A stretch of 64,000 nt of DNA. It comes from Pseudarthrobacter sp. NamE2. GTDB taxonomy: Bacteria; Actinomycetota; Actinomycetes; Actinomycetales; Micrococcaceae. Each line of letters starts with the position of its first letter. The first letter of the stretch is position 1. Positions 63,600 to 64,000 of this stretch are shown one piece after another. The stretch lies in assembly GCF_005796205.1 (NCBI RefSeq), contig NZ_VAHN01000008.1, forward strand, positions 62,001 to 126,000, given 5' to 3'. The position numbers and the translations under genes are program-made. The notes under the pieces are model-generated. The model made no database searches and had not been told where the DNA came from. It saw only the letters and a program-made list of their open reading frames with translations.

Positions 63600-64000
63600 A
63601 TGGGGAACCTCGAGAGTGACGAGGGCAGCCTTTGGTCCCTCAGCCTGGGCGGTGACGGCGAAGCGTTTGGCGTGCTGTACGACAGGCATCGTGACCGAGT
63701 GTTCCATCATGCTTACCAGCTCGCTGGGAACCATCACGACGCTGAAGACACCATGGCGGCCGCCTTTCTTGAGCTGTGGCGGCGGCGCGCTAAAGTCCGT
63801 GTAGTGGAAGGGAGTTATCCTATCCTGGCTGCTGGTTACGACGACAAACATGGCTAGCAATAACGGGCGAGCTGCCCTCCGCTACCAGAAGCTGCTGGAC
63901 TCGCCACCGCGCACAGAGGCATCTTCACAGCCGTTGGAAGCTGACCTTTTCCGGTCACCAAGAGAACCTGGACCAGGACTTCTCGCAGGCTCTTGGAACG
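63600..64000 (+). pseudogene. ECF sigma factor, frameshifted and cut by window end
   Basis: From ATG 63600 the frame gives sigma region 2: GEAFGVLYDRHRDRVFHHAY, then GNHHDAEDTMAAAFLELWRR, and runs on to a stop at 63857. Near 63811 a change of frame restores the typical sequence WLLVTTTNMASNNGRAALRY and QKLLDSPPR, which then continues to the window end. One missing base (a G in GGGAGTGTTATC) explains it. The gene may be intact in the cell. It is not closely related to the paralogues in the island. Confidence 0.75.

Overview
The window looks like the chromosome of a high-GC Gram-positive actinobacterium of the Micrococcaceae (Arthrobacter / Pseudarthrobacter type). This rests on codon use, the many LacI- and GntR-type sugar regulators, MHS-type MFS carriers, an ANTAR regulator, sorting signals of the LAxTG type, and short dispersed repeats of a kind I recall from Arthrobacter genomes. 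No rRNA or tRNA gene was seen.

Positions 1-34,000 are dense chromosomal metabolism. (1) 1-7,036: a sugar/polyol catabolic cluster with a dihydroxyacetone-kinase-like kinase (cut by the window edge), an SDR dehydrogenase, a TIM-barrel sugar isomerase, an MHS transporter, a split transketolase and a GntR regulator. Four copies of one 13-bp palindrome lie in its two promoter regions and are the probable GntR operators. (2) 7,192-11,574: a TreS-like GH13 enzyme, a hexapeptide-repeat beta-helix protein and an MHS transporter. (3) 11,805-18,114: a complete urease locus on the minus strand, ureA-ureB-ureC-ureE-ureF-ureG-ureD followed by a nickel transporter. Two of its accessory genes carry repeat DNA in frame at their 5' ends. 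(4) 18,231-33,964: an isochorismatase-like hydrolase, a DNA glycosylase-like protein and arabinose use (GH51 arabinofuranosidase, araB-araD-araA). Divergent from araB is an oxidoreductase / DUF6807 / cupin / LacI operon. Two further LacI regulators and a frameshifted DUF4397 gene complete the stretch.

Positions 34,000-58,000 are an accessory island with lower GC, many gene relics and insertion sequences. Its core, 39,156-47,072, is an unusual set of genes: a secreted lipoprotein protease with a PDZ domain, a membrane-anchored Hsp70 homologue, a GrpE-like protein reduced to its head domain, two different dynamin-like GTPases (an IniA/IniC-like pair), a small acidic protein and an ECF sigma factor. 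Around it lie a second intact sigma paralogue, a decayed third copy, and three small Asp/Tyr-rich proteins starting MEF or MEY. I read this as an envelope-stress or membrane-remodelling system with its own chaperone pair. Next comes a nested insertion (an IS110 element inside an IS3 element), an intact IS21 element with a 5-bp target duplication, and a sortase with two nearby surface proteins that carry different C-terminal sorting sequences.

Positions 58,500-64,000 return to chromosome-like genes: a YecM-like protein with a small CxxC partner, a DUF1538 / P-II-like / CBS-domain operon, a DUF3040 protein and a frameshifted ECF sigma factor cut by the window end. Several genes on the right two thirds carry single-base indels. 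They could be real decay or assembly error.
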